In this document: positions 6,563 through 14,571 of the stretch, piece by piece
How the letters are laid out: every line of letters begins with the position of its first letter
Numbering within the stretch: position 1 is the stretch's first letter
NCBI GenBank assembly: GCA_002728175.1
Contig: PBVH01000016.1
Span: 94,862 to 110,885 of the forward strand
Reading direction: 5' to 3'
DNA: 16,024 bases
Source: Flavobacteriales bacterium
Lineage (GTDB): Bacteria; Bacteroidota; Bacteroidia; Flavobacteriales; BACL11
The notes under the pieces: model-generated
Told to the model about the DNA's origin: nothing
The model's input: only the letters and a program-made list of their open reading frames with translations
Database searches by the model: none
Program-made: the position numbers and the translations under genes

Positions 6563-8027
6563 CAATTCTTTTTAAGCCCTCTTTCGCTCGCTTTCTAATA
6601 GATTTTTCATAGTCATAAGATTTGTATTTAAGACATTTAGTAAAAAATACTTTTGAATTATCATAATCTTTTTCAAGTTCATATATTAATGCAATTTGTA
6701 AAGCTGACATTGGCCGAAAATGTGTTGAGGCATTAGATTTACTGGCAATAGATTTTTTAAATAGACTAACAATTTCATTATTAGAACTTTCTAACTTTTG
6801 AAGTATTCTTGCTTTTCTATACCAGTATTCACTTATCATATTAACATTTGAAAAAAAATTACTCTCGATATCAATTTTACTCAACTCATCTAATGCTCTA
6901 TGATAATATGCGCCATCATATAAAAATCGTGCTCGCAATAAAAACTTATTGTATGAAGAAAGATTAGTTGAATACTTAAGAGCTATTTTATCTTTATTGC
7001 TAAATGTATTTCCGTAATCTCTTAAATTTACTATAAAATTATTCATTTTATTTTCATTATTATTCAAGTATTCAATGCTAGCTAAATGAAAATATGCAGA
7101 TTTAATAAAATTACGTCCTCTGAAATTATTTACAAAGAATTCAAAATAGTGTTTTGCTTTAGAAAGTTCCAAATTATATAAATATGAAAGCGCATGTAAA
7201 TAGTCTAAATAATAAAAGGGTATACTATTGTTTTTTGGTCTATTATTTAACACATCAATACATAAATTGTTATTTCCAAGTTTCTTTAAGATTAAAACAG
7301 TAGTATAATTCAACAAAAGATTTGTTTTATAATTATCACCTATTTTATCTAAATAAAAAGTTAGCTGTTGCTTATTATTTGTAAATTTTGATTGAAATAT
7401 AGTCATGAAAAATAAAATTTCGGTATGAAAAATACTTAAGGAATCGTCTTTTAAAATATTTTCAATCTGTAAAATAGAACTATGAACATCAAAATCTGAA
7501 AAAAATAAATCAAGTGTCCAACTATAGTCTTCTGGAACATTAGAAAGTAAAATTTTAATTAAACTAATACATTTATCGTTTAATACAAATTCTGGATACA
7601 TTTTCTTGTTTTCTAACAAATAATTATAAGATGTAACTATATCAAATACAGCTTTTGTATAATTTTTAAATTTAATATGGCAATATGCAGACTGAAGATG
7701 AATTTCAGCTTTGGTATATAAGAAATATGGTGATGTGTTTTCTTTAATTTTTCCAAGAAGATCTAATCGAATACTTTTATTTAAATTTAATTGTCGATAA
7801 TATTTTTTTTGATCAAAGACAAATACTTTAAAAACATCAATATAGTTTTCATGAAGTAGAGTTATTTTATTATCTAATTTTTTTTCAATTTCAATTTTGC
7901 TAATAGCATTATCAAAATCTAAATTAATGATTGAAATATATGCATCCTGCATATTTTTGTTCATATCAAAAGATGCAACAGAATTTATACAACTTAAAAA
8001 GAAAATTAATAAAAATTTGAATTTCAC
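6552..8027 (-). CDS. Exported TPR-like helical-repeat protein (GTG start)
   Basis: The product is 491 residues from the GTG at 8027, which gives the N terminus MKFKFLLIFFLSCINSVASF, a clear signal sequence; a loose lipobox (FLSC) leaves open whether it is a lipoprotein. The frame is open up to a TTG at 8078, but that longer version would translate straight through the terminator at 8031-8057 and bury the signal sequence, so I reject it. The first ATG (7964) would remove the signal. The body is built of helix-pair repeats resembling degenerate TPRs, for example AEIHLQSAYCHIKFKNYTKA and the C-terminal ALQIALIYELEKDYDNSKVF. It is probably periplasmic or surface-exposed. It follows the nif3 and zinc-ribbon genes but behind a terminator. 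Function unknown; a scaffold role is usual for such repeats. Confidence 0.82.
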   Translation of the reverse strand: MKFKFLLIFFLSCINSVASFDMNKNMQDAYISIINLDFDNAISKIEIEKKLDNKITLLHENYIDVFKVFVFDQKKYYRQLNLNKSIRLDLLGKIKENTSPYFLYTKAEIHLQSAYCHIKFKNYTKAVFDIVTSYNYLLENKKMYPEFVLNDKCISLIKILLSNVPEDYSWTLDLFFSDFDVHSSILQIENILKDDSLSIFHTEILFFMTIFQSKFTNNKQQLTFYLDKIGDNYKTNLLLNYTTVLILKKLGNNNLCIDVLNNRPKNNSIPFYYLDYLHALSYLYNLELSKAKHYFEFFVNNFRGRNFIKSAYFHLASIEYLNNNENKMNNFIVNLRDYGNTFSNKDKIALKYSTNLSSYNKFLLRARFLYDGAYYHRALDELSKIDIESNFFSNVNMISEYWYRKARILQKLESSNNEIVSLFKKSIASKSNASTHFRPMSALQIALIYELEKDYDNSKVFFTKCLKYKSYDYEKSIRKRAKEGLKRIANI

Positions 8028-8030
8028 AAT

Positions 8031-8057
8031 AAAAAAAAGGGCTTCAGAGCCCTTTTT
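8031..8057 (-). terminator. Rho-independent terminator between zinc-ribbon and TPR-like genes
   Basis: A perfect 10-base stem has arms AAAAAGGGCT (8034-8043) and AGCCCTTTTT (8048-8057) around a TCAG loop. On the minus strand it is followed by eight T residues (8038-8031). It starts 11 bases after the zinc-ribbon gene stop and ends 4 bases before the GTG of the next gene, so it would end or attenuate the transcript from the nif3 promoter. Confidence 0.88.
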
Positions 8058-8067
8058 AGTTAAGTTA

Positions 8068-8820
8068 TTATTCCTCAAATGTCTTTGAATCTATCATAAT
8101 TCGCCCACAATGTTCACACACTATTACTTTTTTATGTAGTTTGATATCTAATTGTCTTTGAGGTGGTATTTGACTAAAACATCCTCCACATGCATCTCTT
8201 TCAACAGAGACGACAGCTAATCCATTAGAAACTTTACTCCTAATCCTTTTATATCCATCTAAAAGTCTTCCATCAATTAATTTTTCTGCTTTCTTTAATT
8301 TTTTTAGCAGCGCATTTTCCTCTTTCTCAGTATCTTTAATAATAGAATCAAGTTCATTATTTTTTAAATCTAGCTCTGATTGCTTTTCATCAATTTGTGC
8401 TTGACAAGCATCAATTATCTCTTTTTTATGTAATACTTTTGCTTTATTTTCTTTTTGTTTTTTTTCTGATAACTCTATTTCTAAATTCTGAAATTCAATT
8501 TCTTTAGTTAATGAATTAAATTCTCTATTATTTTTGATATTCTTCAGTTGTTTTTCATATTTTTTAATAAGCTCACTAGCAAGAGATACAGTATTTTTAT
8601 TTTCAACTATACCTTCATTTATTTTAGAAAGTTCCAAATTAAATTTTTCTAGTCTAGTTTTCAATCCTGAAATAGTATCATTTAAATCTTCAATTTCTAG
8701 TGGAAGCTCTCCTCTAATAATTCTAATTTTATCAATTGAACTATCAATTTTTTGCAATTCATAAAGGGCTTTTAGCTTATCTTCAACTGATATAGTAATA
8801 GTTTTAGTGTTTTTTGCCAT
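8068..8820 (-). CDS. Coiled-coil C4-type zinc-ribbon protein (CT398/CdsZ-like)
   Basis: This 250-residue cytoplasmic protein has two parts. Residues about 13-185 form a long antiparallel-type coiled coil rich in Lys, Glu and Leu, with a conserved-looking RGELPLEIEDL turn at 36-46. Residues 205-245 form a zinc ribbon with CGGC (Cys211, Cys214) and CEHC (Cys235, Cys238), preceded by GRLLDGYKRIR. This architecture is that of the CT398/CdsZ family, widespread in bacteria; in chlamydiae the protein has been linked to sigma-54 and type III secretion components, but the general role is unclear. Length is normal. Its ATG overlaps the nif3 stop codon by one base (TAATG), so translation is probably coupled. 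Pairing with nif3 is, from memory, common in Bacteroidota and many other bacteria and hints at a shared process. Confidence 0.9.
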   Translation of the reverse strand: MAKNTKTITISVEDKLKALYELQKIDSSIDKIRIIRGELPLEIEDLNDTISGLKTRLEKFNLELSKINEGIVENKNTVSLASELIKKYEKQLKNIKNNREFNSLTKEIEFQNLEIELSEKKQKENKAKVLHKKEIIDACQAQIDEKQSELDLKNNELDSIIKDTEKEENALLKKLKKAEKLIDGRLLDGYKRIRSKVSNGLAVVSVERDACGGCFSQIPPQRQLDIKLHKKVIVCEHCGRIMIDSKTFEE

Positions 8821-9914
8821 TATAGGTAATTTATTGGATTTGTATTAACTTTTGATAATAGGATCGCAAACTTAGTGAATTTTTTTGTAAGGTAATCATA
8901 AACTAGGTTCTTTGTAAACTGTTCACTTTCATAGTGACCAATATCAGCCAATATAATTTTATTATCAATATCAAAAAACTGATGATATTTTATATCGGAA
9001 GTTATAAAAATATCAGCATTAGAATAAATAGCCTCGTCTATCAAAAAAGAACCACTACCTCCACACAGTGCTATCTTTTTAATCTTTTTCATGCTTATAT
9101 GTGTATGCCTGACTAGATCTAAATTCATGATTTTTTTAAGTTGTTTTAAAAATAAAATACTGTCAACTGGCTCATCTAATTCACCAACTAAACCAGAGCC
9201 AATAGACTGTATTTTATTATCTAAAATATATATTTGATATGCTATTTCTTCATAAGGATGATTTTCTTTTAGTGTTTGGAGAATTTTATTTTTTTTATCT
9301 TTTAAAAAGACTAATTCAACTTTATCTTCTTCAGAACTATATAACTTACCTTTCATACCTTTATATGGGTTTGAATTTTCTAGAGGCTTAAATGTTCCTA
9401 CGCCACTGCTTTTAAAACTACAATTATTATAATTTCCTATTGCTCCTGCCCCAACTGAACACAATTTTTCTATTAAATCAGTAGTACTTTCTTTTGGACA
9501 ATAAAAAATTAATTGACGTAAACATTCATTTTTACTACTTAAAACTCTACAGTTTTTTAATTTTAGTCTTTTTGCAATTTCTGAATTAACTCCATTAATT
9601 ATATTATCTAAATTAGTATGAATTGAATATATTGCTATATTATTTTTTATTGCCTTGATTACTAATTTATCCGTTAAACTATCATTATTTATTTTTTTTA
9701 ATCCCTTAAAAATAATTGGATGATGAGCAATTAATAAATTACATTTATTATTTATTGCTTCATCAAGAACTTTATCATTACAATCAAGAGTGATAAGTAC
9801 TCCTTTTACTTCCATATTAAAATCTCCAATTATTAAACCAGAATTATCATAGTCTTCTTGCAATGTTAATGGTGCTAACTGTTCTAAATAATTTGTAAAA
9901 TCTTTTACCTTCAT
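8820..9914 (-). CDS. Nif3-like dinuclear metal-centre protein (YbgI/YqfO family)
   Basis: Nif3 proteins form toroidal hexamers with a two-metal site; their reaction is not settled. At 364 residues this is the long form, with a PII/CutA-like insertion between two halves of the Nif3 domain. Metal ligands are visible: His64-His65 in AHHP, Asp103 in HTNLD, His327 and Glu331 in GHYESE. The N terminus MKVKDFTNYLEQLAPL and the motif DYDNSGLIIG match the family. The insertion (about 130-230) carries GAGAIGNYNNCSF, GVGTF and NHPYEEIAYQI, as in B. subtilis YqfO. It heads a leftward operon with the zinc-ribbon gene. Its ATG lies four bases after a TAnnTTTG box, so the message is probably leaderless. Confidence 0.93.
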   Translation of the reverse strand: MKVKDFTNYLEQLAPLTLQEDYDNSGLIIGDFNMEVKGVLITLDCNDKVLDEAINNKCNLLIAHHPIIFKGLKKINNDSLTDKLVIKAIKNNIAIYSIHTNLDNIINGVNSEIAKRLKLKNCRVLSSKNECLRQLIFYCPKESTTDLIEKLCSVGAGAIGNYNNCSFKSSGVGTFKPLENSNPYKGMKGKLYSSEEDKVELVFLKDKKNKILQTLKENHPYEEIAYQIYILDNKIQSIGSGLVGELDEPVDSILFLKQLKKIMNLDLVRHTHISMKKIKKIALCGGSGSFLIDEAIYSNADIFITSDIKYHQFFDIDNKIILADIGHYESEQFTKNLVYDYLTKKFTKFAILLSKVNTNPINYL

Positions 9915-9918
9915 TTTT

Positions 9919-9946
9919 CAAAAATACAAAACTCTTTTATTACAAA
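9919..9946 (-). promoter_or_regulatory. Promoter for the Nif3 operon, probably leaderless
   Basis: On the minus strand TTTG (9946-9943) is followed after 16 bases by TATTTTTG (9926-9919), a full match to TAnnTTTG. The spacing is slightly shorter than the usual 17-20. The predicted start is near 9915, one base before the ATG at 9914, leaving essentially no 5' leader. Confidence 0.6.
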
Positions 9947-9950
9947 AAAC

Positions 9951-9958
9951 TATATTTG
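9951..9958 (+). promoter_or_regulatory. -7 element for the lpxK operon, probably leaderless
   Basis: TATATTTG matches TAnnTTTG fully and ends four bases before the lpxK ATG at 9963; the predicted start is near 9962. No clear -33 TTG is seen 17-20 bases upstream, where the sequence overlaps the divergent promoter. The spacing to the ATG mirrors that of the leftward promoter. Confidence 0.55.
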
Positions 9959-9962
9959 TAAT

Positions 9963-10991
9963 ATGAGATATATATTATATCCATTTTCAATAATTTATAG
10001 CTTAGTTATTAAAATAAGAAACTGGCTTTATGATGTCAACATTTTAAAAGAAAAAAAATTTACCATCCCAATTATTTGCGTTGGTAATTTAGCGGTTGGG
10101 GGAACAGGAAAAACTCCGCAAGTAGATTACTTAATAAATTTATTGAAAAAAAAATATAAGATTGTATTATTAAGTAGAGGCTACAAAAGGAAAAAATCTG
10201 GATTCTTGTACGTTAATGAAAATGACCATGCAAAAAATTATGGTGATGAACCTTTTCTAATTAAAGAAAAACACCCTGAGATAATTGTTGCGGTTAATAA
10301 TAACAGAAAAAAAGGAATTCAAAAAATATTAGTTGACTATCCTAAAACAGAAGTCATAATTTTAGATGATGGTTTTCAACATAGAAAAATAAAGGCGGGG
10401 TTAAATATTTTACTTACAGAATACGACTATCCTTTCTTTAGTGATTTTATGCTTCCATTTGGCACATTAAGAGATAATAAAAAATCATACAAGAGAGCAG
10501 ATATAATTATTGCAACTAAATGTCCAACAATTATAAATAGAAGAAAATTTACAGAAAAAATAAATTTACAAATTAATCAAGAAATCTATTTTTCAAACAT
10601 TAAGTATAATAGTTGGTATTGTGCATTTGGCAAAAATAAAATCAAAGATTTTAACAAGTATAATATTTTACTTGTGACTGGTATTGCAAAGACGTATCAA
10701 TTTATAAAATATTTAAAATCAAATATTGTATTCAAACATTTGAAATTCTCAGATCATCACACCTATTCAGAAAATGATATAAAATTAATAATTGATACAT
10801 ATTGCAGTATTTTAGACGAAAATAAATTAATTTTAACAACTGAAAAAGATTTTGTAAAGCTAAAATCATTTAGTTGTTTATTTAAGGAGATTAATTTATA
10901 TGTATGCCCTATCGAAATAAATATTAATGAAAGCTCAAAATTTTATAATAAAATAATCAACTATGTTAAAACAAATCAAAGAAACCGTTGA
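9963..10991 (+). CDS. lpxK: Tetraacyldisaccharide 4'-kinase
   Basis: LpxK phosphorylates the 4' position of the lipid A disaccharide at the inner membrane, making lipid IVA. The 342-residue protein has the normal length. An N-terminal hydrophobic membrane-docking helix (residues 1-22, MRYILYPFSIIYSLVIKI) is followed by the P-loop in VGNLAVGGTGKTP (about 40-52, Lys50). Next come SRGYKRKKSG, GDEPFLI (94-100), the DDGFQH motif (135-140) and LPFGTLRD (164-171), all hallmarks of LpxK. It opens a tight rightward operon that also holds lpxH, another lipid A gene. Its 3' end overlaps punA by 29 bases. The ATG at 9963 sits four bases after a -7 box, so the message appears leaderless. Confidence 0.95.
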   Translation: MRYILYPFSIIYSLVIKIRNWLYDVNILKEKKFTIPIICVGNLAVGGTGKTPQVDYLINLLKKKYKIVLLSRGYKRKKSGFLYVNENDHAKNYGDEPFLIKEKHPEIIVAVNNNRKKGIQKILVDYPKTEVIILDDGFQHRKIKAGLNILLTEYDYPFFSDFMLPFGTLRDNKKSYKRADIIIATKCPTIINRRKFTEKINLQINQEIYFSNIKYNSWYCAFGKNKIKDFNKYNILLVTGIAKTYQFIKYLKSNIVFKHLKFSDHHTYSENDIKLIIDTYCSILDENKLILTTEKDFVKLKSFSCLFKEINLYVCPIEININESSKFYNKIINYVKTNQRNR

Positions 10992-11772
10992 GTATTTAAA
11001 AAGTGTAACAGATACAACACCAGAGATTGGAATAATTTTAGGAACTGGTTTGGGAGGTTTAGTTAGTGAAATTGATATTAAATTTTCAATTCCTTATTCT
11101 GACATACCAAACTTTAAATCTTCAACTGTTGAAGGGCACTCTGGAAGATTAATTATTGGGAAATTAAGTGGGAAAAATATTATTGCGATGCAAGGTAGAT
11201 TTCATTTTTATGAAGGATATGAAATAAAAGAAGTAGTATTTCCTGTAAGAGTTATGAAGTTTTTAGGTGTTTCCAAGTTAATTGTTTCAAATGCAAGTGG
11301 AGGTGTAAACCCAAATTTTGAAATTGGTGATATAATGATACTAACTGATCACATTAATTTAATACCAAATCCTCTAATTGGAGAAAATATCAATGAACTC
11401 GGTGTTAGATTTCCAGATATGAGCGAACCTTATTGTAGTGAAATGATCAATTATGTTGACGACATTGTAAAAACAAATAATTTGCATGTTCAAAAAGGTG
11501 TGTATGTTGCTGTAACAGGACCGACATTAGAAACTCCTGCAGAATATAAATATTTTAGATTCATTGGAGGAGATACTGTAGGCATGTCAACAGTACCTGA
11601 AGTTATAACAGCAAGGCACATGGGAATTCCTTGCTTTGCAATTTCTGTTATAACTGATCTTGGTGTACCAGGAAAAATTAAAAAAGTTACTCACGAAGAT
11701 GTACAATTAGCTGCTGAAAAATCTGAGCCAAAACTAACTTTTATAGTTAAAGAACTCATAAAAAAAATATAA
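10963..11772 (+). CDS. punA: Purine nucleoside phosphorylase, trimeric (type I) family
   Basis: This enzyme splits purine nucleosides with phosphate into base and ribose 1-phosphate (purine salvage, cytoplasm). The 269 residues carry the trimeric PNP motifs: GTGLGGL (27-33, phosphate site), GHSGRLIIG, QGRFHFYEGY (Arg79, His81), VSNASGGVN, VTGPTLETPAE (Glu190), GMSTVPEV (Met208, Ser209) and THEDV (His244). Aligned by eye with human PNP, all main active-site positions fit, except that Asn243 of the human enzyme is Asp232 here (ITDLG instead of ITN). In human PNP the Asn-to-Asp change increases activity on adenosine, so base preference may be broader than inosine and guanosine. The start codon lies inside lpxK (29-base overlap), and the N terminus MLKQIKETVEYLKS looks right. 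The stop overlaps the next start by one base (TAATG). Confidence 0.94.
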   Translation: MLKQIKETVEYLKSVTDTTPEIGIILGTGLGGLVSEIDIKFSIPYSDIPNFKSSTVEGHSGRLIIGKLSGKNIIAMQGRFHFYEGYEIKEVVFPVRVMKFLGVSKLIVSNASGGVNPNFEIGDIMILTDHINLIPNPLIGENINELGVRFPDMSEPYCSEMINYVDDIVKTNNLHVQKGVYVAVTGPTLETPAEYKYFRFIGGDTVGMSTVPEVITARHMGIPCFAISVITDLGVPGKIKKVTHEDVQLAAEKSEPKLTFIVKELIKKI

Positions 11773-13112
11773 TGAAACAGAATTTAGTTTTAATTACTTT
11801 CGTAATGATAACATCATCAATTTTCTCTCAACAAATTGCTAACGAAATCTATAATTGGGACGACCCTTCTATTGTAGGTTCAACTGCTTATGATAATGCA
11901 TATAATGAATGCTGGGGTGTAACTATAAATAATCATGAAATTGCAATAATTGGGTCAACCGAAGGAACACATTTTTTTGATATCACAAATACTAACAATA
12001 TTTCAGAAGTAGCATTTGTTGAAGGAGCATACACTGGACCTGGAGTTATTCATCGAGATTATCATGATTATAAAGGTTATTTATATGCGGTTTGTGATGA
12101 AGGAAGCAGTAGTACATTACAAATTATTGACATAAGTAATCTGCCAATCTCCGTTAATGTAGTATATGACTCTAATAACTTATTTTCTAAAGCACATAAT
12201 ATTTTTATTGATACTGCAACAGCAAAATTATACTCTTGCGCATCAACAAATTATGCCATGGATATTTATGATTTAACAAATCCTACTAACCCTGCACTCA
12301 TATATTCTTACGATGATGTAGGACATGTTCATGATACTTATGTAAAAAACGATACAGCATACCTAAATTGTGGATATGATGGATTTAAGATTGTAGATTT
12401 TAATAATTCAAATATAGCATCTAACAACAATCATGTAGAATTAGCATCATTAACTTCATATCCAGATGCTGGCTACAACCACTCTGGGTGGTTAAATGAT
12501 GATGGAACAATATACGTTATGATGGATGAAAATCATGGTTACGATGTTAAAATTCTTGATGTTTCCGATTTTAATAATATTAGTGTTATTTCTACTTTTA
12601 ACTCAAATGTAAATTCACAATCCATGGCACATAATGGAATTATCAAAAATAATATGTTGTTTATTGCTTATTATCACGATGGTCTTAGAGTGTTTGACAT
12701 TTCAAACCCATTTAATCCAATTCAAACATGGATGTATGATACTTATTCACCAAATTCACACGCATCATATAAAGGAGCTTGGGGAGTATATCCATATTTT
12801 CAGTCTGAAAATATTGTAGTTTCAGACATGCAAACAGGCTTGTATGTTTTAAAATTAGATAATAATACAATTGTTTCAGAAAATAATATCAAAAAAATTA
12901 TTTATCCAAATCCAATTAATGAATATTTTAGTATTCAATCAGAAATAAATACTTTTGAATTGTTTGATGTTACACAAAACAAGGTGATGCAGAAAAAAAT
13001 TAATGGACAGCAAGTTACAATTGATAGAAAAAATATTAAAAGTGGAGTATATTTTTACAAAATTAAAAATATCGATAATTCGATAGAATATGGAAAACTA
13101 ATATTCAATTAG
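11772..13112 (+). CDS. Choice-of-anchor B family secreted protein with T9SS sorting domain
   Basis: This 446-residue protein is exported and probably displayed on the cell surface. The signal peptide is MKQNLVLITFVMITSSIFS, with cleavage likely before QQIAN. Residues about 40-370 form repeated beta units with the LVIVD-like pattern, for example GTHFFDITN, LQIIDISN, MDIYDLTNPTNP, FKIVDFNN, LRVFDISNPFNP and GLYVLKLD, consistent with a beta-propeller of the choice-of-anchor B family. The last 75 residues are a T9SS type A sorting domain, beginning at IIYPNPINEYFSIQ and ending YGKLIF. The domain is cut off on export by the type IX system. It is embedded in a housekeeping operon: ATG overlapping the punA stop, and gatB starting one base after its own stop. 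Ligand and role are unknown. Confidence 0.88.
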   Translation: MKQNLVLITFVMITSSIFSQQIANEIYNWDDPSIVGSTAYDNAYNECWGVTINNHEIAIIGSTEGTHFFDITNTNNISEVAFVEGAYTGPGVIHRDYHDYKGYLYAVCDEGSSSTLQIIDISNLPISVNVVYDSNNLFSKAHNIFIDTATAKLYSCASTNYAMDIYDLTNPTNPALIYSYDDVGHVHDTYVKNDTAYLNCGYDGFKIVDFNNSNIASNNNHVELASLTSYPDAGYNHSGWLNDDGTIYVMMDENHGYDVKILDVSDFNNISVISTFNSNVNSQSMAHNGIIKNNMLFIAYYHDGLRVFDISNPFNPIQTWMYDTYSPNSHASYKGAWGVYPYFQSENIVVSDMQTGLYVLKLDNNTIVSENNIKKIIYPNPINEYFSIQSEINTFELFDVTQNKVMQKKINGQQVTIDRKNIKSGVYFYKIKNIDNSIEYGKLIFN

Positions 13113-13113
13113 T

Positions 13114-14559
13114 ATGTCAAATAAAAATAAATATGAAGCTATAATTGGACTAGAGGTACATGCGCAATTAATAACTCAAACTAAAGCTTATTCTTCTGAT
13201 AGGAATTTATATGGGGAAGCTCCAAACAGTCTAACATCCATTATTTCTCTAGCTCATCCCGGAACTTTACCAAAGGTAAACGATGAAGTTATCAATCATG
13301 CAATTAAACTTGGACTTGCAGTGGGAGCAAAAATTAGAAATTATAATCAATATGCAAGAAAAAATTACTTTTATGCAGACTTACCTAAAGGATATCAAAT
13401 TACTCAAGATAAAACACCAATTTGTTCAGGAGGAAAAATTAAAATCAAAACTGATAAAATTGAAAAAGATATTAACATCACAAGAATTCATATGGAAGAA
13501 GATGCAGGCAAAAGTATTCATGATTTAGATCCCTATGATTCATTGATAGATTTAAATAGAGCTGGTGTACCATTACTAGAAATTGTATCTGAACCAGAAA
13601 TTTCAAGTGCAGATGAAGCGTATGCCTATTTAAATAAAATTAGAACATTAGTTAGATATCTTGAAATCTGTGATGGAAATATGGAGGAAGGAAGTCTAAG
13701 ATGTGATGCAAACATATCAGTAAGGAAAAAAGGTGATAAAAAATTTGGTACGAAAGTTGAAGTCAAAAATATGAACTCGTCAACTAATGTTAAAAAAGCA
13801 ATTGATTACGAAATCAAGCGGCAAATTAAATTATTAGAAAGTGGTAATAGTGTTGTTCATGAAACAAGAAATTACAGTGCTTTAAAAAATATAACATTAA
13901 GTTTAAGACATAAAGAAAAAGCTAATGATTACAGGTATTTTCCTGAACCGGATCTTCCACCAATAAATATTAGTGAAGAACATATTTATAAAATACAAAA
14001 TTGCTTACCTCCTCTTCCAGATTTTCTTTATAAAAAATTTACAGAAAAATATAAATTATCAAGATACGATGCAGATATTTTAATTGAAGATAAAAACATT
14101 GCATTGTACTTTGATAAAATATGCGACCATACAAATAGTTATAAAATATGTGCAAATTTAGTTATTGGTTGTATAAAATCATATCTTAATGAACATGCAC
14201 TGAATATTCTAGAAATTAAAACGAAAGCCGAAGATATTGCAGAATTAATTGATCTAATAGAAAGTAACAAAATAAGTAATACAGCAGCCACAAATACTAT
14301 ATTGCCTAATATGCTATCAAATAATTTATCCGCAAATTATATAGCCAATAAACATAATCTTATTCAAGAAAGCAATGAAGATGTTCTTCATCATTACATA
14401 AGACAAGCTATTGAAAAATACCCAGATAAAGTACAAGAATATAAAAATGGAAAAAAAGGTCTAATTGGTCTATTTATGGGAGAAGTTATGAAATTATCAA
14501 AAGGAAAAGCTGATCCTAAGCTTGCAAACACTCTATTAAAAAATATACTTGAAAAATAA
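13114..14559 (+). CDS. gatB: Asp-tRNA(Asn)/Glu-tRNA(Gln) amidotransferase subunit B
   Basis: GatB is the tRNA-binding kinase subunit of GatCAB, which converts Glu-tRNA(Gln) and/or Asp-tRNA(Asn) to the amidated forms. The 481-residue length is typical. Visible motifs are IGLEVHAQL (11-19), HPGTLP, ARKNYFYADLPKGYQI (81-96), HMEEDAGK (126-133), the GatB signature DLNRAGVPLLEIV (146-158), KVEVKNMNS and the ANDYRYFPEPDLPP block. The C-terminal third is the helical GatB/YqeY tail domain, including KGLIGLFMGEVMKLSKGKADP. gatA and gatC are not in this window. It starts one base after the T9SS gene stop and ends just before lpxH. Its stop codon lies inside a 12-base tandem duplication. Confidence 0.97.
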   Translation: MSNKNKYEAIIGLEVHAQLITQTKAYSSDRNLYGEAPNSLTSIISLAHPGTLPKVNDEVINHAIKLGLAVGAKIRNYNQYARKNYFYADLPKGYQITQDKTPICSGGKIKIKTDKIEKDINITRIHMEEDAGKSIHDLDPYDSLIDLNRAGVPLLEIVSEPEISSADEAYAYLNKIRTLVRYLEICDGNMEEGSLRCDANISVRKKGDKKFGTKVEVKNMNSSTNVKKAIDYEIKRQIKLLESGNSVVHETRNYSALKNITLSLRHKEKANDYRYFPEPDLPPINISEEHIYKIQNCLPPLPDFLYKKFTEKYKLSRYDADILIEDKNIALYFDKICDHTNSYKICANLVIGCIKSYLNEHALNILEIKTKAEDIAELIDLIESNKISNTAATNTILPNMLSNNLSANYIANKHNLIQESNEDVLHHYIRQAIEKYPDKVQEYKNGKKGLIGLFMGEVMKLSKGKADPKLANTLLKNILEK

Positions 14560-14571
14560 CTTGAAAAATAA
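14548..14571 (+). repeat. 12-base tandem duplication spanning gatB stop and lpxH start
   Basis: CTTGAAAAATAA occurs twice without a gap (14548-14559 and 14560-14571). The first copy encodes the last gatB residues and its TAA stop; the second supplies the TTG start of lpxH at 14561. Each copy contains a TTG in the lpxH frame, so there are two possible starts 12 bases apart. Confidence 0.9.

Noticed and set aside
8028..8078. N-terminal extension of the helical-repeat gene to a TTG at 8078.
   Set aside because: It would overlap the zinc-ribbon stop, translate through a perfect terminator hairpin and place the signal peptide 17 residues inside the protein.
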